Assembly: GCA_010672185.1 (NCBI GenBank)
Contig: JAAHHL010000104.1
Span: 1-12,440, forward strand
Length of the DNA: 12,440 nucleotides
DNA from: Caldora sp. SIO3E6
GTDB lineage: Bacteria; Cyanobacteriota; Cyanobacteriia; Cyanobacteriales; Coleofasciculaceae
Direction: 5' to 3'
The notes under the pieces were generated by a model that was not told the DNA's origin, searched no databases, and was given only the letters and a program-made list of their open reading frames with translations. Positions 1-6,569 of this stretch are shown piece by piece. Position 1 is the stretch's first letter. Every line of letters starts with the position of its first letter. The translations under genes were made by a program, and so were the position numbers.

Positions 1-174
1 CCAAAGTTACCCAGGGATTTTCCGGGTCGATGCCAGGTTTTTGAGCCAACAGATGCAATTTCCTTGGACTTTTTTGGTTTGCTGCATGAGGAGAAAGCCT
101 TCTCTGGTATGGCTTACACACTTATTCAGCAAGCCCTACTTAAAGACGCGATCGCACAAAAATCTCAAACCTAA
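1..174 (+). CDS. C-terminal fragment of an unrecognised protein
   Basis: An open frame enters from the left edge and ends at a TAA at 172-174, giving the last 57 residues of a protein. It ends in a helix-like stretch (GMAYTLIQQALLKDAI) followed by a short polar tail. I do not recognise the family. It has a HIP1 site near its end and normal codon use for this window. The stop lies only 9 bases before the moaB start on the same strand, so the two genes are probably co-transcribed, and a molybdenum-cofactor or similar housekeeping role is possible but unsupported. The start codon lies outside the window. Confidence 0.6.
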   Translation, partial: PKLPRDFPGRCQVFEPTDAISLDFFGLLHEEKAFSGMAYTLIQQALLKDAIAQKSQT

Positions 175-183
175 TACCTCAAC

Positions 184-687
184 ATGTCTCACCAACCTCA
201 CCCTGATTCAGAGCCAATAACAATCAATTGTGCGATTATTACCGTAAGCGATACGCGATCGCTCTCAACAGATCGTAGCGGACAGCTAATTAGGGAATTA
301 CTCCTGAGAGCTGGACATGGGATTGCTGTTTATGAAATTCTCAAGGATGAACCGGCTCAGATTCAGCTACAGCTGGAAACCTTAAGCAAGCAAACTGAAC
401 TTGATGCTGTAATTTTTAATGGTGGTACCGGCATTGCACCGCGAGATACCACTTATGATGCTCTAGAAAAGTTACTGGAAAAGACTTTGCCGGGATTTGG
501 CGAACTGTTTCGCTGGCTCAGTTACCAAGAAATTGGCTCACGAGCGATCGCTTCGAGAGCAGTTGCCGGTGTCTATCAAAAAAAACTAGTCTTCTCTATC
601 CCTGGCTCATCTGGTGCAGTTAAACTTGCCCTAGAAAAGCTGATTTTGCCAGAATTAGTTCATCTAGTAACTCAACTGAATCAATAA
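184..687 (+). CDS. moaB: MoaB/MogA-family molybdenum cofactor protein
   Basis: The 167-residue product is the usual length for the MoaB/MogA family. These cytoplasmic enzymes bind molybdopterin and, in MogA and many MoaB proteins, adenylate it before molybdate insertion. Visible signatures are the VSDTR strand end at residues 21-25, the molybdopterin-binding GGTG loop at 80-83 followed by the PRDTTYDAL segment, and the second conserved loop PGSSGAV at 140-146. The ATG at 184 is the only sensible start. It follows the preceding gene by 9 bases, which suggests an operon, and no strong ribosome binding site is visible. Two HIP1 sites lie inside the gene. MoaB and MogA cannot be told apart reliably by reading alone; nitrate reductase is the commonest molybdenum enzyme in cyanobacteria and a likely client. 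Confidence 0.9.
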   Translation: MSHQPHPDSEPITINCAIITVSDTRSLSTDRSGQLIRELLLRAGHGIAVYEILKDEPAQIQLQLETLSKQTELDAVIFNGGTGIAPRDTTYDALEKLLEKTLPGFGELFRWLSYQEIGSRAIASRAVAGVYQKKLVFSIPGSSGAVKLALEKLILPELVHLVTQLNQ

Positions 688-692
688 TTCTT

Positions 693-733
693 TTTGGAGC
701 ACTCTCCCTCCAAAGCTTATTAATAAATAAGCT
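693..733 (+). terminator. Two stem-loops after moaB, possible terminator
   Basis: Six bases after the moaB stop there is a 7-bp stem, tttggag (693-699) with ctccaaa (708-714). It is followed directly by a second 7-bp AT-rich stem, agcttat (714-720) with ataagct (727-733). No clear T tract follows either stem, so this may only stabilise the mRNA end. The two stems share base 714, so both cannot form fully at once. Confidence 0.35.
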
Positions 734-749
734 CTTAAGAAACACTCTG

Positions 750-805
750 GCTAATGGCTAATGGCTAATTGCTAATGGCTAATGGTTAATTGCTAATGGC
801 TAATT
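750..805. repeat. Tandem heptamer repeat gctaatg/gctaatt, 8 units
   Basis: Eight consecutive 7-bp units (gctaatg or gctaatt, one variant gttaatt) fill 750-805. They form a higher-order 21-bp period of two gctaatg units plus one -att unit. The array is bracketed by direct copies of gctcttaagaaaca at 731-744 and 806-819. This matches the STRR type of cyanobacterial short tandem repeats and codes for nothing evident. Confidence 0.9.
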
Positions 806-910
806 GCTCTTAAGAAACAAGGCTCCGAGGCAGGAGGAGTTGACTGTTTCTTCCTTACCATAGCGGCGTAGGATTCGACCCCACACCCTACACCCCGCGC
901 CGTTAGGCGC
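806..910. repeat. Mosaic of dispersed repeat modules between moaB and the DUF6765 gene
   Basis: This stretch joins three modules seen elsewhere in the window. The first is ctcttaagaaac (807-818). The second is a gaggcaggagg block (827-837), whose complement with the same cctcggagcc joint appears near 4870-4885. The third is a small hairpin, gcgcc-gtta-ggcgc (897-910), which recurs with one wobble pair at 2153-2166. No gene is visible between 688 and 915. Confidence 0.6.
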
Positions 911-915
911 TCATA

Positions 916-2016
916 TCATGCAACACAAATACCATACTGAGGCAACAACTCTTGGGTAACATAAAACTGATGAGCTTTTAAAGCATCATGAAATAACTTC
1001 CAATTACTTTGGAGAAAGCTAGGATTATAAGGAAATCTTTCCTTACCTGTGTCAGTCAATTTTTCTGTTCCCAATGCCTCATATTTCCAAGACCCCTTGC
1101 CTTTGGAAATATAATCGATTTCTGCTCTGCCAAAACTAAATTTACCTTTACTAATACTAGTAAGCCATTTTTGATTTCGGTCTTCACCTTTCTGATCTCT
1201 AATAGTTACTAGCATCTGGGTAATTAATTCCCGATCCTGATCAGGAAGTCCCGAAACATCGGCAGTGGCATCCCCTAGAAGATAACGCTTGAGCCAAATA
1301 CACATATTATCCGCAGCCTCAAGATAATCTCTGGGATTATCCCGTTTAATTCGTTGATTGAGTCCGTTTTTGTAACCCCACTTCAAAAATGGCTTGTCGG
1401 GATTGGATAACACTGCAACATGTCCTAAAGGAAGGGCATCCGCCATCAAAGAGCCTAAGATTTTATCTGGTAAATTTTTCTGGAAATATTTTTCTAACTT
1501 GGAGATTAATTCAGTATCAGCTTGATCATTTTCGTTGACTAATTCTGTGGCTTCATTAACTCGATGACTAACCCCGGCAAAGCCCTGATGTGCCCAAGTA
1601 TCAGCGTAAACATGCATGGCAATGCCTAAGCGATGTAAGCTATAAAGAGTATCACGACGATGAATACATTCAGCAACCATTGCTTGAGCTACATAGCTAT
1701 TAGGACGGCAAATAAGTTTGTTAATAAATTTGCCTGCTGGTTCTTTTCCTGCGGGCAAACCACCATTCCCCGGTAAAAAATGGAAAGGAATCCAGACTCG
1801 ATAATTAGCTAGTTTGCGAAAATTGCGATAATCAAGGGACTTGTGAGCTGATGTAGTCCGACTAAACAAAGCACCGTTATCGAAGATAATTAGACCAGAA
1901 TTAGTCGCATCATCTACATACTGAGCGCAGTAAGCAATAATCTTAGCCTGCTGGTGCTCAAATCCTGCTAAACGGGCAACCACATAGGTAACGCCGTGAT
2001 GAAAGTCAATTTGCAT
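916..2016 (-). CDS. DUF6765-family protein, zinc phospholipase/nuclease-like
   Basis: The 366-residue protein begins MQIDFHHGVTY and matches what I remember of the DUF6765 family, which has no assigned function. Visible features are an early His pair (H6, H7), YVDD at 33-36, the motif GIAMHVYADTWAHQGFAG at 131-148, and a later H199 in PLGHVAV. The helical H-x3-D-x3-H arrangement resembles the zinc-binding core of phospholipase C/P1 nuclease-type hydrolases, so a metal-dependent hydrolase is a reasonable inference but unproven. There is no signal peptide, unlike secreted enzymes of that superfamily, which suggests a cytoplasmic role. A good ribosome binding site (GAGGTG at 2025-2030, complement strand) lies 8 bases before the ATG and fixes the start. 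The gene stands alone between repeat-rich spacers, so context gives no functional hint. Confidence 0.75.
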   Translation of the reverse strand: MQIDFHHGVTYVVARLAGFEHQQAKIIAYCAQYVDDATNSGLIIFDNGALFSRTTSAHKSLDYRNFRKLANYRVWIPFHFLPGNGGLPAGKEPAGKFINKLICRPNSYVAQAMVAECIHRRDTLYSLHRLGIAMHVYADTWAHQGFAGVSHRVNEATELVNENDQADTELISKLEKYFQKNLPDKILGSLMADALPLGHVAVLSNPDKPFLKWGYKNGLNQRIKRDNPRDYLEAADNMCIWLKRYLLGDATADVSGLPDQDRELITQMLVTIRDQKGEDRNQKWLTSISKGKFSFGRAEIDYISKGKGSWKYEALGTEKLTDTGKERFPYNPSFLQSNWKLFHDALKAHQFYVTQELLPQYGICVA

Positions 2017-2041
2017 GTAACATGCACCTCAATTTGATAAA

Positions 2042-2069
2042 GAAGGCAGGAGGCAGAAGGCAGAAGGTT
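2042..2069. repeat. Heptamer repeat gaaggca/ggaggca, 4 units
   Basis: Four 7-bp units (gaaggca, ggaggca, gaaggca, gaaggtt) lie just upstream of the DUF6765 gene. It belongs to the same purine-rich family as the cctcctg arrays on the other strand at 2262, 4861 and 11661. Confidence 0.85.
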
Positions 2070-2080
2070 CTAAGGGAAAC

Positions 2081-2245
2081 TGACTAGTTTCTTGTCTTCT
2101 TTTTAGGTGTGTCTTTTTACCCTGTTGCCAGATGAGTTTTTGCCTGGTGCCTGCGCTGTTAGGCGCTTATTACTCTTGAGAAACTAAAAATGAAAAGAGA
2201 AGTAGGAATTCCTTGATATGACTAGCTTATGGCTTCTTTTTAGGT
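2081..2245. repeat. Imperfect direct repeat pair in the 2017-2333 spacer
   Basis: A segment at 2081-2108 (tgactag ... cttctttttaggt) is repeated with a few changes at 2219-2245. Between them lie the gcgct-gtta-ggcgc hairpin (2153-2166) and a copy of the ctcttgagaaac module (2174-2185). I see no open frame or RNA gene in the 317-base spacer 2017-2333. It would have to carry the promoter of the DUF6765 gene. Confidence 0.55.
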
Positions 2246-2261
2246 AGAGAAAACTCTTATT

Positions 2262-2282
2262 CCTCCTGCCTCCTGCCTTCTA
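2262..2282. repeat. Heptamer repeat cctcctg, about 3 units
   Basis: Two perfect cctcctg units and one variant (ccttcta) lie about 50 bases beyond the stop of the phosphatase gene. This is the same family as at 4861-4896 and 11661-11721. Confidence 0.8.
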
Positions 2283-2333
2283 ACGCTCATTACTTAAATC
2301 AACACTCCCGAAATTAACAAGAGCCTTCTAGCG

Positions 2334-3137
2334 CTAAATTTTAATGAATGGCTTGAACACACCCACTAATTCAGGATAAGCAGCTACTAGGGTGGGAAAA
2401 GTTCTATCACCATAATCGATTCCTACTTTCAACGGAAAAATCGACTCCGAATTCAGCGGTACCCACACTGCACCCGCTGCTTGCACAATCACCCAAGCAC
2501 CGGCAATATCCCAAATCTTTGGCGTTGCCTCCACACCTCCCAAAACAGCACCTGTAGCCACAGTAATAAAGTTGTAACTGGCAACTCCTAGCATCCGCAT
2601 TTTGCAGGGGAAGGGTTGTTGCAAGATGGAGGTACTGCGGGAGCAAAGATTGAAAAAGTGGTTGTTACTGGGAGTATCAGTACTGCTGTGGATAGGGAGT
2701 TCATTCATAAATGCTCCGTTTTTTAACTCTGCAATGCCTGAGTCTCCCCGCCAAAATCCATGAAAAGATTGCCCAACAGGGGGAAAATGAACATAGCCAA
2801 ATACAGGTGTTCCTTGATAGAGCAACCCTAAGGAAATTCCCCACAGGGGAATTCCTCGGGTGAAATTCGTAGTGCCATCCAAAGGGTCAATGATCCAGCA
2901 CCAGTCATTGTCAGGAAATTTGTGCTCCCCTTCTTCACTCAAAATACCATGACTGGGAAAACGAGAGGCGATCGCTTCTCTTATTTCTTGATCTGCCCAA
3001 TGATCAGCTTGTGTTACCAGGGAACCATCTGCCTTTTGCAGTGCTTGTACTTGTCGAAAATCAGGAAGCAGGTGAGTACCAACTCTCTCCGTTATATCCC
3101 TCGCAAAATCTAAAAGTTCTGCCCAAAAATCACTCAT
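2334..3137 (-). CDS. Inositol-monophosphatase-family phosphatase
   Basis: The 267-residue length is typical for this family of Mg2+-dependent, Li+-sensitive phosphatases. The metal-binding motif DPLDGTTNF sits at residues 84-92, preceded by the conserved Glu pair E68-E69 in GILSEEGE. The third metal aspartate is D210 in KIWDIAGAW. All expected catalytic residues are therefore present and the enzyme should be active in the cytoplasm. Substrate cannot be fixed by reading: myo-inositol-1-phosphate, histidinol phosphate, PAP or fructose-1,6-bisphosphate-type roles all occur in this fold. The sequence between the two signatures looks like the general IMPase group rather than CysQ. No good ribosome binding site precedes the ATG at 3137, but the N-terminal length agrees with the family. 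The gene is monocistronic by spacing. Confidence 0.88.
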   Translation of the reverse strand: MSDFWAELLDFARDITERVGTHLLPDFRQVQALQKADGSLVTQADHWADQEIREAIASRFPSHGILSEEGEHKFPDNDWCWIIDPLDGTTNFTRGIPLWGISLGLLYQGTPVFGYVHFPPVGQSFHGFWRGDSGIAELKNGAFMNELPIHSSTDTPSNNHFFNLCSRSTSILQQPFPCKMRMLGVASYNFITVATGAVLGGVEATPKIWDIAGAWVIVQAAGAVWVPLNSESIFPLKVGIDYGDRTFPTLVAAYPELVGVFKPFIKI

Positions 3138-3170
3138 CTTAGGTTGTAAGTTGTAGGTTACAGATTAACA

Positions 3171-3198
3171 ATGGATAATTGATAATGGATAATTGATA
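3171..3198. repeat. Two perfect copies of atggataattgata
   Basis: A 14-bp unit, itself two related heptamers (atggata and attgata), is repeated exactly at 3171-3184 and 3185-3198, upstream of the phosphatase gene. The rest of the spacer up to 3296 includes a degenerate HIP1-like patch and no gene. Confidence 0.85.
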
Positions 3199-3296
3199 AT
3201 TAATCAATCCGGTTTAAAGCCTCTCCTTTTCGCGATCAGCTTCGCTGGTGCCGTAGGCAATCGCTTAACTTGTCACCATTGCCTAACACCTCACAC

Positions 3297-4787
3297 CTAT
3301 CCATCCAAATCACCTTCCATTACTGTCTTAATCGCTGCTTGGGTATTATCGCGGAATTCCTTAACATTAACCCTTCCCAGAAACCAAATAGCTACTAGCA
3401 TTCCTACCGCTTGGATTGCAAAAACTAGACCATAAGCTAGCACCGGCACGGTGAATAAGGCTTCCCCAATGCTCAAAACTACGCCCCCTACTAATGTTGC
3501 CATACCCCGGGCGATCGCTTGAGCCAATCCCCAAGCACCTATGAAGGTACCCGCAGTTTCTGCTGCAGTGAGATCGAGCATAAGGCTAAGGGCTCCAGTA
3601 GTGGTGGTTCCTGTTGCTAGACCAAACAAAAGCATAGCAACTTTTAGCAAACTCTGTTCTTGGGTAAATCCTGCTAAAATAATTAGGCCAAAGCAAATAG
3701 CCACCAATAAGCAGCCCCATCTAGTGGTTTTTTTCTTGCCGATGCGTGGTACGACTAAAAAGCCACTGCCGCTGACTCCGATTAATGTTCCTAAACCCCA
3801 AAAAGCGTTGAGCCTTGTAGTGTCAGCAATTGACATCCCAAAAACATCACCACCATAAGGCTCCAAAACCCCCTCTTGCATAAACAAACTGAGGGTCATC
3901 ACCATTAAAAAGGTGAAAAAGATGCCGGTTTGGCGACTGGCTGTTAAAACTTTGATTGCCCTACCTAGGGTAATACCATCTTCTCGATTAGCGATAGTTG
4001 AGCGAATACCGTAGCGAGAGTACTTTTTTTCAACTCCTAAAGTTGAGATAATTGTCAGTCCCACAACAACTAAAGGCACAATAGTAAACAGCTTGTTAAT
4101 CGATGGCTTTAGTGATTCCAAAGCTGTTGCTAGAGAGGTGGAATCTGCTAGCAGTGCCGTACCACTATTGGCGACTAGAGCAGTGGTTGATTGATCTAGA
4201 TTCTTGAGTAGAACACCACCGGTAATACCACCAATAACAATTCCGAGCATCAGCATAGACCAAGTTGTGCCCACCAACTGCCCGCGATTGTCTTCTTCGG
4301 AAACATCTACTAATAAGGCAGCAAAAGGTACGGAGCTAGAACTCAGAGCCAAGCCATAGATGGCAAACACTAAGGCTAAAAGGGCTGTCCAACCTAAGGT
4401 ATCGCTGTTCAAAGTCCAGCCGCCAATTGATTGTATGGTACTACCCAGCTGCCACATTATCTGAACAGCAACAAAAGCTGTAATCGTGAAACCAGCTGCT
4501 CCTAGCCAAACATAGCCAGTGCGGTGATATCCCCATATCGGCTTAGCATCGGACATTTGTCCAAACCAAACCCTGGCGGGAGCCACTAACTGAGACATCG
4601 CCAAGACACCAGTAGCTAATGCCGGATCTACATCCAGCTCACTGATCATTACCCGATTGAGGATGGCTAAAGTTAGAACCGACATGATACCCAAACTCAT
4701 TTGGAACAACCCCAACCGGAACATGGTTAGAAGATTAATTGTGGGAGGTAGTCTGTTCTGGGAAGTCGGTAAGTTAGTATTTTCCAT
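3297..4787 (-). CDS. PucC/BCH2-family major facilitator protein
   Basis: The 496-residue protein is strongly hydrophobic, with about twelve membrane segments in a major-facilitator layout. The N-terminal part carries the family signature: an FRLGLFQMSLG start to helix 1 (residues 23-33) and, between helices 2 and 3, GQMSDAKPIWGYHRTGY at 76-92. The PucC/LhaA/BCH2 family in phototrophs is tied to assembly of light-harvesting or chlorophyll proteins, probably by delivering or organising chlorophyll at the membrane. A large non-membrane segment around residues 195-240 lies between helices 6 and 7. The start ATG at 4787 has only a distant GGAG about 18 bases upstream, but it sits the expected distance before helix 1. 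Cyanobacteria often carry more than one paralogue, so the exact client is unknown. Confidence 0.88.
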   Translation of the reverse strand: MENTNLPTSQNRLPPTINLLTMFRLGLFQMSLGIMSVLTLAILNRVMISELDVDPALATGVLAMSQLVAPARVWFGQMSDAKPIWGYHRTGYVWLGAAGFTITAFVAVQIMWQLGSTIQSIGGWTLNSDTLGWTALLALVFAIYGLALSSSSVPFAALLVDVSEEDNRGQLVGTTWSMLMLGIVIGGITGGVLLKNLDQSTTALVANSGTALLADSTSLATALESLKPSINKLFTIVPLVVVGLTIISTLGVEKKYSRYGIRSTIANREDGITLGRAIKVLTASRQTGIFFTFLMVMTLSLFMQEGVLEPYGGDVFGMSIADTTRLNAFWGLGTLIGVSGSGFLVVPRIGKKKTTRWGCLLVAICFGLIILAGFTQEQSLLKVAMLLFGLATGTTTTGALSLMLDLTAAETAGTFIGAWGLAQAIARGMATLVGGVVLSIGEALFTVPVLAYGLVFAIQAVGMLVAIWFLGRVNVKEFRDNTQAAIKTVMEGDLDG

Positions 4788-4860
4788 TAAGATTTTGAGG
4801 GAACTCCAAGAAATAAATTATCCAATTTTTGGACTCCACCGTACCACACAAGCTTTCTTG

Positions 4861-4896
4861 CCTCCTGCCTCCTGCCTCGGAGCCTCCTGCCTTCAG
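4861..4896. repeat. Heptamer repeat cctcctg, about 5 units
   Basis: Units are cctcctg, cctcctg, cctcgga, (g)cctcctg and ccttcag, with one extra base inserted at 4882. It lies in the divergent space between the PucC-type gene and the DUF2839 gene, so it may fall within or between their promoters. Confidence 0.85.
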
Positions 4897-4950
4897 AACA
4901 CTAGCAACTTGGTTTACTCCGTAACTTGCAAATTAGATACTTACCAGCTT

Positions 4951-4985
4951 ATGATCAATTGAATCTAGTCAAGGCAATTGATCAT
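4951..4985 (+). promoter_or_regulatory. Perfect 11-bp inverted repeat covering the DUF2839 start codon
   Basis: The arms atgatcaattg (4951-4961) and caattgatcat (4975-4985) are exact reverse complements, separated by 13 bases. The right arm includes the first two bases of the ATG at 4984, and the loop carries the only Shine-Dalgarno-like sequence (aagg, 4971-4974). In RNA the start codon would be paired while the ribosome site is exposed in the loop. In DNA the same symmetry could be an operator. Which of these is true cannot be told from sequence. Confidence 0.6.
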
Positions 4986-5196
4986 GGGTGAAGCCAAACG
5001 TCGTAAAGCCGCACTTGGAGAGCAGTACGGTAAAGAGCAAAATATTTTTCCCTGGCTCCCGATTACCAAAAGTCAAGGGGAGCAATTTGTCAAATGGACA
5101 ACCAGAGGTGCTTGGATTGGTATTGGTCTGATGGTGCTCATCTGGCTGAGTGTCCGGTTTATTGGACCGGCATTAGGTTTGTGGGAAGTCTATTAG
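4984..5196 (+). CDS. DUF2839 small membrane protein
   Basis: The 70-residue product begins MGEAKRRKAALGEQYG. It continues through FPWLPITKSQGEQFVKWTTRG to one hydrophobic helix at about residues 42-64, and ends shortly after. This is the layout I associate with DUF2839, a cyanobacterial family of unknown function. The basic N-terminus should stay in the cytoplasm with one membrane anchor. I chose the ATG at 4984 because MGEAKRRK is the conserved beginning and aagg at 4971-4974 lies 9 bases upstream. An in-frame TTG at 4978 is less likely. The start codon is embedded in an inverted repeat, described separately. The gene is divergent from the PucC-type gene with about 200 bases between starts, so a shared regulatory region is possible. 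Confidence 0.82.
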   Translation: MGEAKRRKAALGEQYGKEQNIFPWLPITKSQGEQFVKWTTRGAWIGIGLMVLIWLSVRFIGPALGLWEVY

Positions 5197-5685
5197 CATT
5201 TTCGACAAGACTTTCACTTAATAAACCAGGAGTTTGGGAGGCAGGGGGCAGATCTGGGAAGAATGGAAGCAAAATCAAAAACTGTAAATTGATTCCTACT
5301 GCTACTAAGAAGCAATATTTCTCCAGATGTAATATAAATGTATCTTTAGGGAAATATTGGAGTTATAAATAAAGTTTGATAAGAATATATGAACCTTAAT
5401 TCACTCTTTATAAACTACTACGTTAACTTACAAGTCCATCTTTGGATAGAACCTAAAAAGATACTTAAGATTTAAAATTCAGATATGTTTGCCCTAGTGT
5501 TGTTAGTTATACATCACAAAAACTCTGAAGCAGGTTAAGCTAGTAACAAGCTGCTAAATAGTCTAGATAAATCCTAAGTTTAAAGGCTTTGCCTATGCTG
5601 AAGAGAAGTCTTGTACAACCAGATGGTTGGCTGGTAAAGCAGTGATGAGTAGCATAAACCTTAGTTTAGTTTTGGGATTATCGTA
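5197..5685 (+). other. Spacer with a possibly structured leader before the DUF1815 gene
   Basis: This 489-base AT-rich stretch has no convincing gene. A gaggcagggggcag scrap near 5239 belongs to the heptamer family. In the last 160 bases several stems can be drawn: agcaggtta (5529-5537) with taac and ctgct (5544-5547, 5551-5555), aggc-ttt-gcct (5584-5594), and caacc-agat-ggttg (5616-5629). The last is enclosed by tatgct (5594-5599) and agcata (5651-5656). A weak promoter-like TATACA lies at about 5510. A transcript starting there would have a leader of some 170 bases, but this is inference. Confidence 0.35.
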
Positions 5686-6036
5686 ATGTTTGTCAGACTT
5701 GCAGAACAGCACCGTCAATTTGTCCACGATTTGGTAATGAATCTCCAAGCCTTGGCAACTGTCTTAGAAAAAAGAGGCTATCTAGCTTCCTGTTATACCT
5801 GCGGCGGTCAAATGAATAGTGCTTCTTTTATGGTTAGCTTAGGAAATAACCATTTAATTAGATTTTTGGTGTCAGATTATGGTATCACCTGGACTGAAAT
5901 GCGGGACGATAGAGAGCTGATGAAGTTAGAAGGTGCTGAAGCAATAGCTCAACTTCAAGATCTGGCCAATTTGATTAAATACCAAATTCAGCCTTCAGAA
6001 GGTCATCCCCAAGTAAATAATCTGGTCTTGACATAG
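5686..6036 (+). CDS. DUF1815-family protein
   Basis: The 116-residue soluble protein matches what I remember of DUF1815, a conserved cyanobacterial family without a known function. Recognisable segments are LAEQHRQFVHDLVMNLQAL (residues 5-23), a CYTC pair of cysteines at 36-39, SLGNNHLIRFLVSDYGITWT (51-70) and a helix EGAEAIAQLQDLANLIKY (82-99). The fold is probably mixed alpha/beta. The CxxC could bind a metal or be redox active, but a second cysteine pair is lacking. No signal peptide or membrane segment is present. The ATG at 5686 has only a weak upstream site, but the N-terminus agrees with the family. The gene stands alone, with a long upstream leader and a hairpin-rich downstream spacer. 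Confidence 0.82.
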   Translation: MFVRLAEQHRQFVHDLVMNLQALATVLEKRGYLASCYTCGGQMNSASFMVSLGNNHLIRFLVSDYGITWTEMRDDRELMKLEGAEAIAQLQDLANLIKYQIQPSEGHPQVNNLVLT

Positions 6037-6199
6037 TTGACCAGAACAACAATTTTCTCATTGGGGTAAAGTACATTAGTTCTTGTCTGTTGGGAATAGA
6101 GAAGAAGGTTGACTACTCTTATGGTTCGAGTAATTAATTAGTCCTCAGGGTGTAAGTTGGATGCACTGAAGTGCGAAAATTAATAATATCTATGCTAAT

Positions 6200-6226
6200 G
6201 TTGGGCTTCACTTCATTTTACCCAAC
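6200..6226 (+). repeat. Hairpin gttggg...cccaac, possible terminator
   Basis: A 6-bp GC-rich stem (6200-6205 with 6221-6226) encloses a 15-base loop rich in ttcactt. A run of six T follows at 6238-6243. The cccaacctacg edge looks like a family of interspersed cyanobacterial hairpins that I have seen as repeats, so it may be a repeat acting as the end of the DUF1815 transcript. Confidence 0.45.
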
Positions 6227-6247
6227 CTACGTATAGCTTTTTTCATT

Positions 6248-6301
6248 GGTGGATTATTTTCGCCTTGCTGTACTAGTGCAACGCGGCAGAAATAACCCAC
6301 C
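6248..6301. repeat. 54-base foldback element
   Basis: The ends ggtgg-a-ttattt (6248-6258) and aaataa-c-ccacc (6290-6301) pair with one mismatch. Inside, gcc-ttgc (6262-6268) can pair with gcaa (6278-6281) and ggc (6285-6287), leaving the loop tgtactagt. It is compact and has no coding content; a miniature repeat or a structured RNA segment are both possible. Confidence 0.5.
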
Positions 6302-6337
6302 AGCTCAAAAATTCATACCCCTCATTTATCTTGTAGA

Positions 6338-6365
6338 GTAGAGACGCGCCATGGCGCGTCTCTAC
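6338..6365. repeat. Perfect 28-bp palindrome centred on ccatgg
   Basis: gtagagacgcgcca (6338-6351) is followed at once by its exact reverse complement (6352-6365). Such gtagagacgcgcc palindromes are, to my recollection, a dispersed repeat in filamentous cyanobacteria. It lies in the convergent space between the DUF1815 gene and pdhA. It has no spacer, so in RNA it would need to open a few central pairs to fold. Confidence 0.9.
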
Positions 6366-6489
6366 ATTGAGTGGGATAAGGAAAAATCGTGAGGTGAGGG
6401 GTCACACCCCTGATTCGCCAGCAGTATCCTTTAGGACGGGGAGTGTCAATTCTAATCGGGTGAACGAAATTTTGGTTGGGATTTCCATT

Positions 6490-6529
6490 CTCCGCGTCTC
6501 CGCGTCTCCGCGTCCCCGCGTCCCCGCGT
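6490..6529. repeat. 8-bp tandem repeat ctccgcgt/ccccgcgt, 5 units
   Basis: Three ctccgcgt units are followed by two ccccgcgt units with no gaps. This is the one tandem array here with an 8-bp unit. It lies about 40 bases beyond the pdhA stop and, in every frame, produces arginine-rich nonsense such as TRRRGDAE. The remainder of 6037-6569 holds no gene. Confidence 0.9.
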
Positions 6530-6569
6530 CTGCTTCTTGTTTCCCCAACCCTTTTTTCGCTCACCCATT

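Noticed and set aside
750..805. CRISPR array in the gctaatg region or in the cctcctg arrays
   Set aside because: Units are 7 bp and directly adjacent, with no unique spacers and no cas genes nearby.
4657..4962. Plus-strand open frame of 101 codons before the DUF2839 gene
   Set aside because: It is mostly antisense to the PucC-type gene, and its tail translates the cctcctg repeat. The conserved reading there is the minus-strand transporter.
4978..4983. TTG at 4978 as the DUF2839 start
   Set aside because: The conserved N-terminus MGEAKRRK begins at the ATG at 4984, which also has the better spacing to aagg.
5094..5372. Plus-strand open frame of 92 codons overlapping the DUF2839 gene
   Set aside because: It starts inside the DUF2839 gene in another frame and continues into AT-rich spacer with a repeat fragment. 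Nothing in it looks conserved.
5197..5685. tRNA or known cyanobacterial small RNA (such as Yfr1) in the large spacer
   Set aside because: I found no cloverleaf, no TTCGA-type T loop with matching stems, and none of the conserved Yfr1 core bases.
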